The notes: generated from the letters alone by a model not told the origin. A stretch of 5,557 nucleotides of DNA from Microcaldota archaeon (GCA_021850955.1 JAJZKH010000055.1:1-5557), one strand, 5' to 3'. Positions 1-5,557 are shown, counted from the first letter of the stretch. Program-made: numbers and translations.

Positions 1-1
1 T

Positions 2-319
2 CTCAAAGGTTGGAAGATTGCCTATGTTGCGGAGTCGAGGGTCTATCATTCCCATGCGTATTCACTTGGAGAAGAGTTCAGAAGATATGTCCAGGTCGGG
101 AAGTTTTATGGGAGAGAAAAATGGATAGTACAAACTTTTGGGAAAGCAGGGGGTGAAGGAAAGAGGTTTTTTATATCCGAATGGAAGTACCTTGTCCTCA
201 ATCGGTTCACCCTGATTCCTTTGGCTCTTTTACGGTCAGCTTTAAAATTTCTGGGATATCGATTTGGGGTATTGAAAAACGAACATGGATATCAGTTTAA
301 AAAGAGAATAAAAATCTAA
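2..319 (+). CDS. C-terminal end of a GT2 rhamnosyltransferase-like glycosyltransferase (5' partial)
   Basis: An open frame enters from the left edge and ends at TAA 317-319, giving 105 visible residues. Early in the fragment there is an R-V-Y-H-S-H-A-Y-S-L stretch (visible residues 13-22), then E-E-F-R-R-Y (24-29) and an aromatic/basic tail with L-R-S-A-L-K-F-L-G-Y-R. This pattern is familiar from the C-terminus of the GT2 family that includes dTDP-rhamnosyl transferases of O-antigen loci, which act on lipid-linked glycans at the cytoplasmic face of the inner membrane. The GT-A nucleotide-binding fold and its catalytic acids would lie upstream of the window, so donor specificity cannot be checked. 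It is the only plus-strand gene here and has higher G+C (about 42% by hand count) than the genes it faces. It converges on the minus-strand glycosyltransferase with 16 bases between stop codons. Family call is fairly sure; rhamnose as the sugar is inference. Confidence 0.8.
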   Translation, partial: LKGWKIAYVAESRVYHSHAYSLGEEFRRYVQVGKFYGREKWIVQTFGKAGGEGKRFFISEWKYLVLNRFTLIPLALLRSALKFLGYRFGVLKNEHGYQFKKRIKI

Positions 320-343
320 AAATGAGAATAAAAATCTAAAAAT
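304..343. repeat. Perfect 20-bp tandem duplication at a convergent gene junction
   Basis: Positions 304-323 and 324-343 are identical copies of GAGAATAAAAATCTAAAAAT placed head to tail. The first copy holds the TAA stop of the plus-strand GT2 gene (317-319). The second holds the TAG stop of the minus-strand glycosyltransferase (336-338). In a single-copy version both stop codons would lie in one CTAA tetranucleotide, so the duplication appears to have separated two genes that once overlapped tail to tail. Seen directly in the sequence; the ancestral state is inference. Confidence 0.95.
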
Positions 344-1862
344 TATCAAGGACTTTTTTTAACTCTTTATTCCATGCGTTGATCGAATATTTCTGTTCGA
401 TTGATTTTCTTGCGCCTTCTTGAATTTTTAATAAATATTCGGGACTTGAAATTAAGCGTCTTAAATTTTCTGCAGCACTTTTGCAAACTTCCGGGTTGCT
501 TTTGAGAGAAAGAAGCCAGTCTTCTCTATAAATACCTTCTTCGTCTATATATCCAGTAGATCCATAAAATCCCTTTGAAATTAAGCCATTTACTCCATCT
601 TCAATATATTCTTCAATTCCAAATCCATCGCTTGCAACAATCGCCAAGGAATTTTCCATTGCTTGTAGCAATGTTGTTACAGCAATTCTTACTGCCGGGA
701 ACAATAAAATTTCAGAGTTCTCATATAAATTATGAAGAGACTCTCTGCTCAGTTTTTTATCTATGACTTCAACATTTTTGAGGCTAAGAATTCTTTGATA
801 TTTGTCTTCTAATCTTGGCAAAGGTGATCTGACAATAAGTTTTATATGGGGAAATTCATCTGCTATGTATGAGAATGATTCAAGAGCATCTAAACCTCCA
901 CGTCTATAAAAAGCTTTTGGATCTTGAGCCCATCCATTAAGAAACAAGATATTTATATTCTTTTTAACCTTAGATCGAATGATCTGTGGACCAATCTGTG
1001 TCCCTAATGGAATAAAATAGATTTTGGGAGGAATTTTGGGATTATCTTTAAACAAAATTTTGAGCCCATCTGCAGTAGCTTTTAAATGTGAAATAACCCC
1101 TTTAAATCTGTTTGATTCGAATAGGATTTCCAGCATCCTGATGATTGGATGTTTCCGATCCAGATCGGGATTAAAAGTACCATTCGATACAAACGGATTC
1201 ATCAAGGTCAACATATCTTCAATTTCTATGAACCAAGAATGTTGTTCGACCGTAAATGGATATGTTGGATAGAGAACTATATTTTTTTCTCCAATTGGCA
1301 GGTCACTAATCTGTCGAATTCTTCTGGTAGAAACAAATTTGATGATAAACTTTATAGGAATCTTTTTGATAAAAAATTTAAAAGAAATTCTAATAGCATA
1401 TAAGTAAATGAGTAGTAACCTTATATTTAAAAAATTAGTATATTTTAGATGTTTTGACTGCTTGTAGCAATAACCTTCAGGCGGGGAAAAAGTAAAATTA
1501 AAAACCGGATGAGTTCCAACTCTTGTTTCAATAAATGGCTCTGCCCATCCGGAGAATTCAATAATTTTCTTATCGGTCTTATAATTTTTTAGTATTATAT
1601 TATTATATATATTACTTTTTACTTCTCTCAGATATAAATACGATTTCTTGACATATCTTCTAAAAGGGATAAATTTTTTTATTAAAAATAAAATATCAAC
1701 ACGTCCATCTAAGTATTCTATACAATTATTAACAGATGGCGATGAGAACAACAGTTTTTTGTTGTCGGTATGAAAGTCCTCGACGCTTTGAATTCCAAAA
1801 AGGTCTTCGCTTAACTTTATAATTACAAAATCATTGTAGTAAAATGGAAATTTATAATTCAT
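336..1862 (-). CDS. GT-B (GT4-like) glycosyltransferase with altered EX7E motif
   Basis: A 508-residue protein, probably a cytoplasmic or membrane-associated glycosyltransferase for surface glycan assembly; donor and acceptor are unknown. The C-terminal half carries GT4-like marks: W-F-I-E-I-E-D (210-216), R-R-G-G-L-D-A-L-E-S-F (320-330), I-K-L-I-V-R-S (340-346), F-P-A-V-R-I (388-393), Q-A-M (400-402) and S-D-G-F-G-I-E-E-Y-I-E-D-G-V-N-G (411-426). The usual EX7E pair is R392 and Q400, so neither acid is present, and the Gly normally following EAM.. is Ser405. Residues 1-190 are poorly recognisable; 143-178 is a hydrophobic stretch rich in Lys/Arg that could touch the membrane. It is clearly homologous to the gene at 4441-5557. 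The ATG at 1862 is the only reasonable start: an in-frame TAG lies at 1881-1883 and the next Met is residue 217. It follows the dioxygenase gene by 49 bases and is probably cotranscribed. Reduced or changed activity is possible. Confidence 0.82.
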   Translation of the reverse strand: MNYKFPFYYNDFVIIKLSEDLFGIQSVEDFHTDNKKLLFSSPSVNNCIEYLDGRVDILFLIKKFIPFRRYVKKSYLYLREVKSNIYNNIILKNYKTDKKIIEFSGWAEPFIETRVGTHPVFNFTFSPPEGYCYKQSKHLKYTNFLNIRLLLIYLYAIRISFKFFIKKIPIKFIIKFVSTRRIRQISDLPIGEKNIVLYPTYPFTVEQHSWFIEIEDMLTLMNPFVSNGTFNPDLDRKHPIIRMLEILFESNRFKGVISHLKATADGLKILFKDNPKIPPKIYFIPLGTQIGPQIIRSKVKKNINILFLNGWAQDPKAFYRRGGLDALESFSYIADEFPHIKLIVRSPLPRLEDKYQRILSLKNVEVIDKKLSRESLHNLYENSEILLFPAVRIAVTTLLQAMENSLAIVASDGFGIEEYIEDGVNGLISKGFYGSTGYIDEEGIYREDWLLSLKSNPEVCKSAAENLRRLISSPEYLLKIQEGARKSIEQKYSINAWNKELKKVLDNF

Positions 1863-1875
1863 TTTAAATTGGATA

Positions 1876-1881
1876 CCTTTC
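1876..1881 (-). promoter_or_regulatory. Weak, distant ribosome-binding site for the 336-1862 gene
   Basis: On the minus strand GAAAGG lies 13 bases before the ATG at 1862, farther than the usual 5-9 bases. No closer purine-rich match exists in the AT-rich leader. Translation may be inefficient or rely on the unstructured leader and upstream ribosomes. Low confidence that this site is used. Confidence 0.3.
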
Positions 1882-1911
1882 TATATAATGCATTGAACGT
1901 TTAAAATTATC

Positions 1912-3093
1912 TTACTTTGCTATAAGCCTAGTCATGTACTTAAAGTAAGGATCGTTCAACTGATTTGAATCTGAAATTTTTGACTCTACTGGATAGTTCT
2001 TGTCGTTTTTATAAGTTATGTTTTCGCCATATCCATAACGAATCCAGCACACAAGGCGATCTTCTTTTTTTGGAGGAACTCCTCTATGGAATCCATAAGA
2101 GTCAGCTAAGAATATCGAGCCTGCTTGACCTATTATGTCGGAGATTTGATCCTTAAAAAACCTGGAATAAAGATTGGAGTAGTGATAACCATTGTTTTTA
2201 ATTTTTGGATGAAAAAATGCGCTAGCTAATTCTTTGTCGTTTGATAGTAAAGGCATTATTGAATCTTCATTATGTGTTTTTCGTATATATTGATGTTGGC
2301 CTCCTTGCTCATCACCGTATATGTCTGTTAGATAAATAAAAAGTGCAAGAAACTTATAATCATCAATATCACGATGAAAGTCTTGTGGACCGGTTTGTGG
2401 ATGTCCGGGGAAATACCACCAAGTATTGAATGAGTATATTGTAGGAACACAACCTAAATATTCTTCTACAATACCTAAAATATTTGGGTCTGTAGCTATT
2501 TTTAAAAGATGAGGACAGTTTACCGAGTCTTTTAGATGGTAAGAACCAATGCTTGAAATTTTTTTGATATCCTTTATAGAGTAACCAATTTTATCACTAT
2601 AGGCATAAACATGTGCATTATATAATAACTTATCTTCAAAATATTTTCTTATATCATTTACTTGTACCTCGGAGAGCCTTAAATCATTTAAGGCGATTAT
2701 TCCATCGTGCTCCAGGGTGCTATAGTCGCCTCTATTTATAGCCTTATAGCGTCTGTGGATTTTTTTTTCCACAAATTCCTTTAAAAGTCCGCTAATAAAA
2801 TTTCTCATAAATGGGTTGCATTCTTTTTCTTTAAATATTTCTGATATTTTGTTAATTTTTTCATCTATCGAAATAGAATCACTTACCAATTTTTTATGCG
2901 TACTTATTAAATCTTCTAAAACATCCATTATATAAAAATGTTCTGGGATTTCCGCATTTTTTGGTCTGTTTTCTAATTGGTCGACTCTCCATCTTGTATT
3001 AGAAATTTTTGCTAACGCAATCAGCCATCGCCCAACAGAGGTTTTTTTTAAGAATTTTATTAAGAGATGCTTCGATTTATGATTTATAATCAT
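1912..3093 (-). CDS. PhyH-family Fe(II)/2-oxoglutarate-dependent dioxygenase
   Basis: A 393-residue protein with a phytanoyl-CoA dioxygenase (PhyH-like) core from about residue 125 to 360. The entry motif E-H-D-G-I-I-A-L-N-D-L (128-138) is typical of the family. The iron triad is visible as H240-x-D242 (in D-F-H-R-D) and H336 (in Y-G-F-H-R-G); R346 is placed to bind the 2-oxoglutarate carboxylate. Residues I-Y-G-D-E-Q-G-G-Q-H-Q-Y (258-269) match the turn before the conserved strand. Enzymes of this family use O2 and 2-oxoglutarate to hydroxylate or otherwise oxidise small molecules and lipids. Here the context suggests a glycan precursor, sugar, or acyl group, which is inference. Residues 1-124 form an additional, charged, largely helical-looking region I do not recognise; no signal peptide or clear membrane segment is seen. 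The ATG overlaps the TGA of the acyltransferase gene upstream (ATGA), indicating translational coupling. A9 and A8 runs are present in the coding strand. Confidence 0.88.
   Translation of the reverse strand: MIINHKSKHLLIKFLKKTSVGRWLIALAKISNTRWRVDQLENRPKNAEIPEHFYIMDVLEDLISTHKKLVSDSISIDEKINKISEIFKEKECNPFMRNFISGLLKEFVEKKIHRRYKAINRGDYSTLEHDGIIALNDLRLSEVQVNDIRKYFEDKLLYNAHVYAYSDKIGYSIKDIKKISSIGSYHLKDSVNCPHLLKIATDPNILGIVEEYLGCVPTIYSFNTWWYFPGHPQTGPQDFHRDIDDYKFLALFIYLTDIYGDEQGGQHQYIRKTHNEDSIMPLLSNDKELASAFFHPKIKNNGYHYSNLYSRFFKDQISDIIGQAGSIFLADSYGFHRGVPPKKEDRLVCWIRYGYGENITYKNDKNYPVESKISDSNQLNDPYFKYMTRLIAK
2760..2768 (-). repeat. A9 homopolymer in the dioxygenase coding strand
   Basis: Nine T on the plus strand, read as GAA AAA AAA ATC (Glu-Lys-Lys-Ile, about residues 109-112) in the minus-strand dioxygenase. 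Runs of this length can cause replication or RNA polymerase slippage. The same E-K-K-I with an A9 run also occurs in the glycosyltransferase at 5187-5195. Confidence 0.8.
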
Positions 3094-4283
3094 GGTTTTC
3101 TCCTATCCCCTATAATCCCTCTTATGAATGAATTAACTCTTCCTGTTAATTTTATAAAAGGATATTCAATTTTTGTGTACGTAAAGTAACAACAAAGGAT
3201 TAAAAAGGGGATAAGTAAAAATATGGACAACCAGTGAGTGGTGGGTCTTATGGGGGTTTTTTGTGGCATTAAAAATTCGAAAAGTGAAAATAATAATAAT
3301 GGATGGATTAGATAAATGCTATAACTTATTTCACCTAATACTCTTGAGCTTTTCAGTGTAAGGATGCCAAAAAATGAATTTCCAGAAGCAATTACAAGGA
3401 AAATAAAGGAACAAGCGATAATTCCAATGGTGTTCCACGGATCTGTGGTGAGATAAAAAATTAAACATAAAATTAAAATTGAAATCCAGGAAAAGAAAGA
3501 ATTTTTTAAAATTTCTGAAGCTTTTAGCTTTACAATATATGCAACGAATATACCGCCTAAAAATGCGCTAAGAAGTTGTGGTGAATACGAAAACCATACA
3601 TCTTTGCTTAAATGCATGACAATATAAAGAAAGATTATCCCAATTAACGCAATGAGAGAAGACAGATATTGTTTGTGCTTTCTGAAAAATAATCCCATGA
3701 ATGGAAGTGAAATATAAAACAACCATTCATATGGAAGTGTCCATACAACACCACAAATTATTGAGGTATCCTTTAATCCGTTAATATTGGGCCTGCCACC
3801 AATTGTAAAGCTATACCATTGAAAAATTTCAGTTAATAAGGAGCTGATTTTTTCCCTAATTATAAAGTGAGTTTTAATAAAAACAATTAAAAGAATAATT
3901 GAAACGACAAAAAAATATAGCGGAGTTAATCTCAACAATCTTGCAATATATAGTTTCACCCAATCCAAAGAAGTGTTTTCATCACGAATTAATCTTGACC
4001 AAAATAAGAAACCAGTGATCATGAAAAAAAACATAATTCCAATGTTGCCAAGACTCTGATAGAGATTTGATTTTAAGGGTAACCACAACCCGGTTTTTCG
4101 GTAGAGATACCAATTAGCAGAATGTTCAATAAAAACCCCGAGCGCAAGATATCCGCGTAGACCATCAATTGATAGTATCCGATCCTTTTCCAGGGGAAAA
4201 TGAAGATAAGTAAATATGAGAATTGAAGTCCCTATCGATATCATTGGAATGACAATTACCGGAATAGGGCTATATAATCCCAT
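3090..4283 (-). CDS. Acyltransferase-3 family integral membrane protein (probable glycan O-acyltransferase)
   Basis: A 397-residue polytopic membrane protein, the usual size for a stand-alone acyltransferase-3 (OafA/NodX-like) protein, with about ten or eleven hydrophobic segments. The hallmark S-I-D-G-L-R-G-Y-L-A-L (38-48) is followed by H54, giving R43-x10-H54, the R/K-X10-H motif associated with catalysis. Other family marks are F-F-F-M-I-T-G-F-L-F-W (85-95), A-R-L-L-R-L-T-P-L-Y (114-123), W-T-L-P-Y-E-W-L-F-Y (181-190), G-E-I-S-Y-S-I-Y-L-I-H-P (317-328) and I-E-Y-P-F (372-376). Such proteins move an acyl group, commonly acetyl, across the inner membrane onto an extracytoplasmic or lipid-linked sugar. 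No C-terminal SGNH domain is fused. A hydrophobic segment (about 8-28) precedes the first motif, as in the subfamily with D-R-I-L-S-I-D-G-L-R-G. The ATG at 4283 has AAGGA seven bases upstream and no in-frame ATG/GTG/TTG before the stop at 4383-4385. It is coupled to the downstream dioxygenase. Substrate and acyl group unknown. Confidence 0.9.
   Translation of the reverse strand: MGLYSPIPVIVIPMISIGTSILIFTYLHFPLEKDRILSIDGLRGYLALGVFIEHSANWYLYRKTGLWLPLKSNLYQSLGNIGIMFFFMITGFLFWSRLIRDENTSLDWVKLYIARLLRLTPLYFFVVSIILLIVFIKTHFIIREKISSLLTEIFQWYSFTIGGRPNINGLKDTSIICGVVWTLPYEWLFYISLPFMGLFFRKHKQYLSSLIALIGIIFLYIVMHLSKDVWFSYSPQLLSAFLGGIFVAYIVKLKASEILKNSFFSWISILILCLIFYLTTDPWNTIGIIACSFIFLVIASGNSFFGILTLKSSRVLGEISYSIYLIHPLLLFSLFEFLMPQKTPIRPTTHWLSIFLLIPFLILCCYFTYTKIEYPFIKLTGRVNSFIRGIIGDRRKP
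3100..3104 (-). promoter_or_regulatory. Ribosome-binding site for the dioxygenase gene, inside the acyltransferase gene
   Basis: AGGAG on the minus strand lies 6 bases before the ATG at 3093 and within the last codons of the acyltransferase gene. It supports this start and, with the 4-base ATGA overlap (3090-3093), reinitiation or coupled translation of the two proteins. Confidence 0.8.
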
Positions 4284-4290
4284 GAAGGAA

Positions 4291-4295
4291 TCCTT
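4291..4295 (-). promoter_or_regulatory. Ribosome-binding site for the acyltransferase gene
   Basis: AAGGA on the minus strand, seven bases before the ATG at 4283. It supports this start as the true one, since the frame upstream has no ATG, GTG or TTG before an in-frame stop at 4383-4385. Confidence 0.7.
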
Positions 4296-4296
4296 T

Positions 4297-4440
4297 TGAA
4301 TACTGGATATCGTATAGAGCTGATTAGTCTTATTTTCGTCTGATTGATTGTTGTTTATTGGTTGTCCATTGATGGACCATTTTTATTTTGACAGTCGCGC
4401 TCCTCCGATATTGAGATAAGCCATTATCAATGAATACTGG
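4297..4440. repeat. Pair of 10-bp direct repeats (4297-4306 and 4431-4440)
   Basis: TGAATACTGG occurs exactly twice, near each end of the intergenic region, with 124 bases between copies. The match does not extend further on either side. It could be a scar of an insertion or duplication, a binding-site pair, or chance; no terminal inverted repeats just inside the copies support a mobile element. Confidence 0.5.
4364..4377. repeat. Short palindrome GTCCAT-TG-ATGGAC
   Basis: Six-base arms flank a two-base centre, so a real hairpin would be a five-pair stem with a TTGA loop. On the plus strand it is followed by a T-rich run (4379-4389), resembling a weak terminator against antisense transcription. 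On the minus strand no U-run follows. It could equally be an operator-like dyad. Function is unproven. Confidence 0.35.
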
Positions 4441-5557
4441 TTAAATGGAGGAATCAAATGCATTTTTAAGATTTCTCTTCCATTTTTCAGGTGAATATTT
4501 ATTTTTTATTGTAGAGAGTGCTTCTAATTGAATTGTAGTTTTAAGATTAGTGTCTTCGATCAGTTCAGAAACTGAGTTAACGATTTCACTAATAATTTGT
4601 GGATTTTTTGAATATATTGGGAGATAATTTTCTCTTAAAAACCCTTCATTAGTATCCATCCAGCTTGTTATTCCATGCCGACCTTTTACGATAATGCCAT
4701 TTACATGATCTTCAATATATTCTTCGAAACCCCAACCATCAGAAACAATGGGAGCTAGACCATAAGACATTGCTTCAAGTGTAGAAACTACATGAATTCT
4801 AGCTGCTGGTAGAAGATAAATGTCTGAATCAGTAAAAAGTCCTCTAAATATTTCTTTACCAAGAAAATTGTCATGCACAACCACTCTATCATCATTTAAG
4901 ATATTGAAAATCTTTGGATCGATAATAACTTTTTTCTTATTGAAATAAACGTTTGATATGTTTGGGATTTTGCTTCTTATTATAAGTTTAATGTTTTTAT
5001 ATTTTTTTGTTAATTCCTTGAAAGATTCTAATACGTCGATACCCCCCCTTAAAAAGAAACTGTCTTCCAATTGATGCCAGGAGTTGGTGAATAATAAGAC
5101 AGTATTGTTTTTGTTATTTTTTTCTCTTAATGATTTTATAAAATTAAAATCTGGAGGTTGTGATAATCCAAGTGGGGCATAGAATATTTTTTTTTCTACT
5201 TCCTTATTTTTCAACAAAGTTGGAAGGCTTGTTGCAGTAGATTTCATATGGGTAACTATACCGAGACAGTTCTCTGACTCAACAAGAGTTCTGAAAATTA
5301 TTAAAAAGCTCTTGTCTGCAATGTTAATCTCTGAGGTTCTTCCATTAAATAAGAAAGGCCACATCATTGATGTAGTATCTTCGATCTCCAGAAACCATTT
5401 GTTTTGATTAAATGTCAATGGGATACTAGGAAAAAAAATGAATGAATCTCTTGGCAAGAGAAATTGGGAATAAGGATCCCTAGATAGGAGAAATAAAAAG
5501 GAATCTTTTAATGAGACATTTTTTTTGAATAGGACTATAAAAAGTTTAAAAAAACTA
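4441..5557 (-). CDS. GT-B (GT4-like) glycosyltransferase, 5' partial at the window edge
   Basis: The frame stays open from the stop TAA at 4441-4443 to the right edge, giving 371 visible codons. A TTG at 5455-5457 could be mistaken for a start, but the sequence before it still aligns with the paralogue at 336-1862, including a hydrophobic, Lys-rich stretch, so the true start lies outside. Family marks read from the coding strand: N-K-W-F-L-E-I-E-D (near 5400), F-L-R-G-G-I-D-V-L-E-S-F (near 5040), I-K-L-I-I-R-S (near 4980), and A-R-I-H-V-V-S-T-L-E-A-M-S-Y-G-L followed by S-D-G-W-G-F-E-E-Y (4801-4717). The second acid of EX7E is present (Glu, 4774-4776), while the first is Arg (4798-4800). Probably a sugar transferase for a surface glycan, with unknown donor. 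A G7 run lies in the RGG codons at 5042-5048. It is the first visible gene of the minus-strand unit and is 157 bases upstream of the acyltransferase. Confidence 0.85.
   Translation of the reverse strand, partial: SFFKLFIVLFKKNVSLKDSFLFLLSRDPYSQFLLPRDSFIFFPSIPLTFNQNKWFLEIEDTTSMMWPFLFNGRTSEINIADKSFLIIFRTLVESENCLGIVTHMKSTATSLPTLLKNKEVEKKIFYAPLGLSQPPDFNFIKSLREKNNKNNTVLLFTNSWHQLEDSFFLRGGIDVLESFKELTKKYKNIKLIIRSKIPNISNVYFNKKKVIIDPKIFNILNDDRVVVHDNFLGKEIFRGLFTDSDIYLLPAARIHVVSTLEAMSYGLAPIVSDGWGFEEYIEDHVNGIIVKGRHGITSWMDTNEGFLRENYLPIYSKNPQIISEIVNSVSELIEDTNLKTTIQLEALSTIKNKYSPEKWKRNLKNAFDSSI
5042..5048 (-). repeat. G7 homopolymer in a glycosyltransferase coding strand
   Basis: Seven C on the plus strand, read as AGG GGG GGT (Arg-Gly-Gly) in the minus-strand gene. 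It is the longest G/C run seen in a very AT-rich gene. The paralogue encodes the same Arg-Gly-Gly as CGT GGA GGT with no run. Loss or gain of a base here would shift the frame; whether the tract is long enough to vary is unknown. Confidence 0.85.
5187..5195 (-). repeat. A9 homopolymer in the partial glycosyltransferase coding strand
   Basis: Nine T on the plus strand, read as GAA AAA AAA ATA (Glu-Lys-Lys-Ile) in the minus-strand gene. It is a second possible slippage site in this gene besides the G7 run at 5042-5048. Confidence 0.8.

Larger units (their letters stand above)
4284..4440. other. 157-base intergenic region between glycosyltransferase and acyltransferase genes
   Basis: This is the largest gap in the window. 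It holds the ribosome-binding site at 4291-4295, a short palindrome at 4364-4377, and a 10-bp direct repeat (TGAATACTGG) at 4297-4306 and 4431-4440, near its two ends. I see no convincing promoter, riboswitch, RNA gene or Rho-independent terminator for the minus-strand genes. Transcription probably reads through from the upstream glycosyltransferase. Confidence 0.6.

Noticed and set aside
320..335. Bidirectional terminator between the convergent genes
   Set aside because: The gap is only 16 bases of A-rich direct repeat with no inverted repeat.
575..766. Plus-strand open frame of 63 codons
   Set aside because: Lies wholly inside the minus-strand glycosyltransferase, has low-complexity composition and no family resemblance; an antisense shadow.
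1024..1403. Two overlapping plus-strand open frames (1024-1272 and 1149-1403)
   Set aside because: Both are antisense to conserved parts of the glycosyltransferase and look like no known protein.
1863..1911. Possible promoter or terminator in the 49-base gap between dioxygenase and glycosyltransferase genes
   Set aside because: A TATATA-like stretch exists but no matching -35 box at proper spacing, and no stem-loop with a U-run; AT-richness explains it.
1965..2156. Plus-strand open frame of 63 codons
   Set aside because: Antisense to the conserved C-terminal end of the dioxygenase, including its distal iron-binding His; a shadow.
4330..4380. Minus-strand 16-codon open frame in the intergenic gap, a possible leader peptide
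   Set aside because: Its only purine-rich match (GGAGG) is too far upstream of the ATG, and it shows no regulatory codon run or attenuator structure.
4388..4416. TTGACA at 4388-4393 resembling a -35 box on the plus strand
   Set aside because: No -10-like hexamer at 16-18 bases, and no plus-strand gene follows.

Overview
The window looks like the end of a surface-polysaccharide (O-antigen or capsule type) biosynthesis locus of an AT-rich, probably Gram-negative bacterium. The evidence is the gene content: a rhamnosyltransferase-like GT2 end, two related GT-B glycosyltransferases, a membrane acyltransferase-3 protein and a PhyH-type dioxygenase. The minus-strand genes are very AT-rich, around 30% G+C in the lines I counted by eye, against about 42% in the first 300 bases. 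Base composition and protein style would fit a spirochaete such as Leptospira or another low-GC Gram-negative, but I cannot assign a taxon from this sequence.

Layout: positions 2-319 (+) are the C-terminal end of a GT2, rhamnosyltransferase-like protein whose start lies left of the window. All other genes lie on the minus strand and read right to left: a GT-B glycosyltransferase whose 5' end runs off the right edge (5557-4441), a 157-base gap, an acyltransferase-3 membrane protein (4283-3090), a PhyH-family Fe(II)/2-oxoglutarate dioxygenase (3093-1912, sharing an ATGA stop/start overlap with the acyltransferase), a 49-base gap, and a second GT-B glycosyltransferase (1862-336). That last gene converges on the GT2 gene with only 16 bases between stop codons. 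The junction carries a perfect 20-bp tandem duplication.

The minus-strand genes probably form one transcription unit. A reasonable inference is that the two paralogous cytoplasmic glycosyltransferases add sugars to a lipid-linked glycan, that the acyltransferase decorates it with an acyl (often acetyl) group at the inner membrane, and that the translationally coupled dioxygenase hydroxylates or otherwise oxidises a related substrate. The substrate of each enzyme is unknown. No RNA genes, CRISPR arrays, insertion sequences or convincing promoters were found. The most interesting points are the altered EX7E motif in both glycosyltransferases, a G7 tract in one of them, the coupled dioxygenase/acyltransferase pair and the duplicated convergent gene junction.
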